64,000 nt of DNA, from contig CP136067.1 in NCBI GenBank assembly GCA_032622095.1, positions 49,081,899-49,145,898 on the forward strand. Reading direction: 5' to 3'. Source of the DNA: Siphonodentalium dalli (taxonomy: Eukaryota; Mollusca; Scaphopoda; Gadilida; Siphonodentaliidae). Shown here piece after piece: positions 59,701-64,000 of this stretch; the first letter of the stretch is position 1, and the number at the start of each line of letters is the position of its first letter. The notes beneath the pieces are model-generated. The model saw only the letters and a program-made list of their open reading frames with translations. It was not told where the DNA came from and made no database searches. The position numbers and the translations under genes were made by a program.

Positions 59701-62700
59701 TGACACTCCACAGTTTCTGCAGGGATTGGGGCAAAAATAAGGGGGGCATCAATTCAATAAAAAATAACTGAAATGTGATCCCACAACACATATACAATAT
59801 ATATATACCTGGGTTGAGCACATACTAGGCTTAGAGATCTTGGTACAGAATTGTCATTTTAATGGAGGTAGCAAGAGTTATGCCCCTTGATTGTGGGCCT
59901 GAAAAATGAAATTTTGATGCAAAAATGGCCAAAATAAGCGTATTTCAGGCCCGTGGGACACAAAAACCAGAACATCTATGGTATAGCCGCCTATGTTGTC
60001 GGGAAGAACACTGTTTCCTCACAATAATATCAAAAAATTTCAAACTTCTCACCACTGTAATTTTTTTTCAAATATTTTTCATGCAGATGACAAAATTTAG
60101 GTGCTAAAAAGTCACGCTGGTGTCTGGAGCCACTGTTTCGCAGATATCGCTACTACTTCATACTGGTGGGGTCAAGGTCACCTGAAACAATATTTTTCAA
60201 AACTCAAAGACATCCTCTAAAAATCCACAAATTCATAACTAACCTTTTCTCAATAAACATACCACACCCATGGTGACAGAAAACACTGGTACTCTATTCT
60301 AAGAAATTTACTGTGGAGTGTCACCTTTTGTTCAGCATTAATTGTATCACAATCTTAATAAACCAATCAGCTACCAGTTGTGATTTTATGCTGATTTGAG
60401 TGTGGGGTAACAGCACACCAAGGGGGATAATATTTATATTTACTGTACTATAACCTTGAGGGCAAAAGACGTAAACAAGTCCACGTGTTTCTCATTTGTT
60501 TTCTTAATGGCGAATTCAAGTTACTTTACTAATCTACTTTTTTCGACAATTTGGAAAGTTAGAAACGCAAAAACGCTATTGTTGCAATCAACTGAATATT
60601 CATATAATATCATGGAGTTGTGCTAGGACTATACTTTGGACGCTGTTTTCAGAATATTCGATTTGATTGTTTTATAAGGAGGCTTTTAGTTTTATAATTT
60701 GCAAGAATTTCCCGTACACTCATTTATATGCACCTTGATGAATACGATGTATAGCACAGCGGGCTAGAATCACCAAATTCACACTCTGCCTCTGGGGACC
60801 TCATTCTTCATGGCCTCATCTGCTATGGGAGACAGACTCAGACTGAAGTTCCCAAATGGTGAATATTGTACACACATTGGGAACCTCGATTATGCAATGT
60901 GTCATCTGCCAATTTGGGGATATGGAGAAAATAAACTAATAAAGAAATTTTCCCGAGAAGATGAGGCCTAAGCAGAATGAGGTCCCCAGAGGGTGAATTT
61001 AGTGACGCTATATATCCCGCATAGCATCACTAAATTCACTCTCTTGTGACCTCATTCTGCTTAGGCCTCATCTTCTCTGGAAAGTTTCTTCATTTTCAAA
61101 TTTCTATAGAAACTCAAGATTCTATTTCTTTTTTAGTTTAGTTTCTCTATATAATTTCCCCAAATTGGCAGACAACACATTGCATAATCGAGGTTTCCAA
61201 TATGTGTACATCACAATATTCACCATTTTGGAACTTCAATGTGATTATGTCTCCCATAGCAGGCGAGGCCATGCCCCCTTTGGTCCCATGTGCCAATTAA
61301 GCACCAAGGATATACGTCAACGTGTTGGTATTTGTTAACCAAGATTTCTGACATTTGATCAAGACCAAGTGTCCACCATACATGTATAAGTGTGCCCTCT
61401 TAATTCTTCCATGACTGAAGCTGCGCTGGTGCAGCATTAAAGATAATGTACCAGCGCATACTCTTATATTTGCAAGTCTCGGGGAGAGCTTTCCAATGAA
61501 TGGCAACAAGCCATATTTCCGACTAAATCCTGAAAAGTTACCCATAATTCTGTTGTGGTTAAGAAGTCAATTACTTGGAGCATTACTGTAAGTGGGCCTT
61601 TAATTACCTGATCGTAAGCACTGCTATAATGTAATAGTATTGATTCAAGTACTGTACGCGACGAGAGCCAGCCCAATATTTGTTCACTCAGAAACAGTTT
61701 CTCCGATCTTGAAACAATTTTTTAAATTGACAGGTACAAACTTTACTCTGCCGGTTGTGGTGATGACCATGTAGTGCCCGAAAACGAGGGATTCACAACC
61801 ACTGGACGGACAGCGATAACGACACCCTTCCCAGGATTCTGGTTTCCAAGGATTCGTCATATCATATTTGAATGTTATTTTGTGATCTGCTCCAGTGACT
61901 GTGATGGACCATCCTGTTTAAATACGGCTAGAAAGAAGAGAGACATCCAACAAGACCCAACGATAATACGATTATTATTGGCTGCACGCATTTCAAAATG
62001 AGCGAATATGATTGGCTGCATGTTATATGGGAATGACCGGATAGCCAATCAAATGAATCGCCGCTCAATGATGGTCCCCAAACAACAGCTCATCGGTGTA
62101 GTACCATTGTCTGGCTGGTGCATGCAAAATATATAATAAATGGCAAATATTTCATACTTTGAGTCAGTTTCTTTATTCATCTGATAATGACCTCAGTTCA
62201 CTCTTGATAATGCATTTGTATTGGCACGAATCGATTATGGGATTCCCTGGGCATCTACAAAATGAAAGTGTCAATGACACGGCAGCTCAACTTGGAAAGG
62301 GAATAATTTCATGTGTTTCAGTCAATGGAGCGTTTAGGAATGTGGAAATTTGAAAGGTCTAAATAATACTAGATTATCAACATGAAGAGATATATAAAGT
62401 AAAATCCAAGATGGTTGCTGATGGCTATGTTTTCCAATGAAATTCAAAAACATTTGATAGTTTCCATCTAGTAGATCAATATCAAAATTAATATGAAGTT
62501 TGGTGATGATCGGATGAGGGAAGTGGACTGTAGGGTGTGCCATAGGATTTAGTCATGCAAAGAGTAAAATCCAAGATGGCTGCTGGCGGCCATGTTTTTT
62601 GACCGAATTACCCCAAAATGACTCATTCCCATCTACATGTCATTGTCAATATCCATGAAAAATTTCATGATCCGAATAAAGGTACGACCTATAGCCCGTG

Positions 62701-63176
62701 CCAAACAATTTAGTCATGCAAAGAGTAAAATCAAAGATGGCTGCTGGCGGCCATGTTTTTTGGCCAAATGACGCCAAATGTATTATTGTAATAAATAAAA
62801 CTAAAAAGCATATGAATAGTTGAAAATTATTGCATTTTCAGAAGTATTCGTTTGCTGATCCGCTTTGCCCGATGTGGTGATCCGATTTGCCCAACGGCCG
62901 GGCAAAGCGGATCAAAATTAAAAATCACCATAGCAACCAAACCAATAGATGTTTCTTAATGCATCATCCGTCAAATGTTATGCCATCATGATTAGAAACT
63001 GACAGTGCTAATAATTCTGATTGCCGGTTGCATTTTGTACAAGAAACCATTACGTGATCCGCTTTGCCCGGGTCTCCCCTACAGTAAATGTGATGCGTAG
63101 CCTACCATGCACCATTTCCGCGCACTCGCTCATCTGGAGACTAATATTATCCATCATGACCTGGGATGTGAGATGG
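56788..63176 (+). repeat. tandem unit U4 (6389 bp)
   Basis: Layout as U1. Private bases near 59169 (AATTTGTCG), 61444 (AGATAATG), 62281 (ACGGCAGC) and 62649 (CAATATCC). Confidence 0.95.
61734..62001 (+). pseudogene. duplicate last ZP exon in U4
   Basis: Open and unchanged. A single-base change 40 bp upstream of this unit's MITE half removes a stop on the other strand and makes a longer antisense frame (61297-61545), which is not a gene. Confidence 0.75.
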
Positions 63177-64000
63177 GCGTGGCACTTTTTCAGTGCAGCG
63201 TGTGTTATAAGGGGACGTGGCACTCTTTTAAGTGCAGCGCGTGTTATAAGTGGGCGTGGCACTTTTTCAGTGCAGCGTGTGTTATAAGTGGGCGTGGCAC
63301 TTTTTCTGTGCAGCGTGTGTTATAAGTGGGCGTGGCACTTTTCAGTACAGCGTGTGTTATAAGTGGGCGTGTCACTTTTTCAGTGCAGCGTGTGTAATAA
63401 GTGGGCGTGTGATATAAGTGCAGCGTGTGTTATAAGTGGGCGTGTCACCTTTTCAGTGCAGCGTGTGTAATAAGTGGGCGTGTGTTATAAGTGCAGCGTG
63501 TGTTATAAGTGGGCGTGGAACTTTTTCAGTGCAGCGTGTGTTATAAGTGGGCGTGTCACTTTTTCAGCGCAGCGTGTGCAATAAGTGGGCGTGTGTTATA
63601 AGTGCAGCGTGTGTTATAAGTGGGCGTGGCACTTTTTCTGTGCAGCGTGTGTTATAAGTGGGCGTGGCACTCTTTTAAGTGCAGCGTGTGTTATAAGTGG
63701 GCGTGGCACTTTTTCAGTGCAGCGTGTGTTATAAGTGGGCGTGGCACTTTTTCAGTGCAGTGTGTGTAATAAGTGGGCGTGTGATATAAGTGCAGCGTGT
63801 GTTATTAGTGGGCGTGTCACTTTTTCAGTGCAGCTTGTGTTATAAGTGGGCGTGGCACCTTTTCTCTGCAGCTTGTGTTATAAGTGGGCGTGGCACTTTT
63901 TAAGTGCAGCGTGTGTTATAAGTGGGCGTGGCACTTTTTCAGTGCAGCGTGTGTTATAAATGGGCGTGCACTTTTTAAGTGCAGCGCGGGTTATAAGTGG
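63177..64000 (+). repeat. tandem unit U5 (partial)
   Basis: Begins with the same AGATGG to minisatellite junction and matches U1-U4 until the window ends, so the amplification continues outside. Confidence 0.95.

Noticed and set aside
30011-64000. Tandem units as a pure assembly artefact
   Set aside because: Not fully excluded, but a 76-bp deletion in U3, private bases in U1, U2, U3 and U4, and shared deletions in U1-U5 relative to U0 argue for real distinct copies. Read depth would decide.

Overview
This is eukaryotic, metazoan DNA with almost no coding content. It is AT-rich, intron-like sequence packed with short non-autonomous DNA transposons, foldback (palindromic) elements, Helitron-type elements and minisatellites. 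The repeat style, a degraded CR1/L2/Jockey-type reverse transcriptase and fragments of a zona pellucida (ZP) domain gene fit a marine invertebrate, perhaps an echinoderm, hemichordate or cephalochordate. The species cannot be fixed from sequence alone.

Region 1 (1-25.2 kb) holds the 3' part of one plus-strand gene encoding a ZP-domain protein. Three exons join in frame: 7492-7656, 22928-23120 and 24750-25017, with matching intron phases 1 and 2. The last exon has the ZP-C cysteines, a furin-like RKKRD site and a stop, and a polyadenylation signal follows at 25152. The first visible intron (15.3 kb) is filled with mobile elements: TTAA-flanked MITEs nested in each other, two Helitron-like elements joined head to tail, a 1.5 kb palindrome whose arms contain 16-bp tandem repeats, a 6.7 kb foldback element, and hAT-like MITEs with 8-bp target duplications. 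More 5' exons must lie in unrecognised sequence or outside the window.

Region 2 (26.2-33.07 kb) has some dispersed repeats, about 1.5 kb with no recognisable content, and then a 38-bp minisatellite. It runs about 2.75 kb in one orientation (28893-31645) and then 1.4 kb in the opposite orientation (to 33066).

Region 3 (30.0-64.0 kb) is a head-to-tail segmental amplification. A founder-like unit (30011-37696) is followed by four complete units of 6389, 6389, 6313 and 6389 bp and the start of a fifth, which runs off the window. Each unit carries part of the minisatellite, a 2.4 kb segment, and a copy of the 2.2 kb segment 24006-26185 that contains the last ZP exon with its splice acceptor and polyadenylation signal. 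The window therefore has six copies of this exon, all open and apparently identical in protein. The upstream ZP exons were not copied. The later units share deletions absent from the founder, so they spread from a shortened intermediate. Only a handful of private differences separate them, so the expansion is very recent.

No tRNA, rRNA, CRISPR, prokaryotic operon or complete autonomous transposon was recognised. Nearly all open frames over 60 codons are chance frames in repeats.
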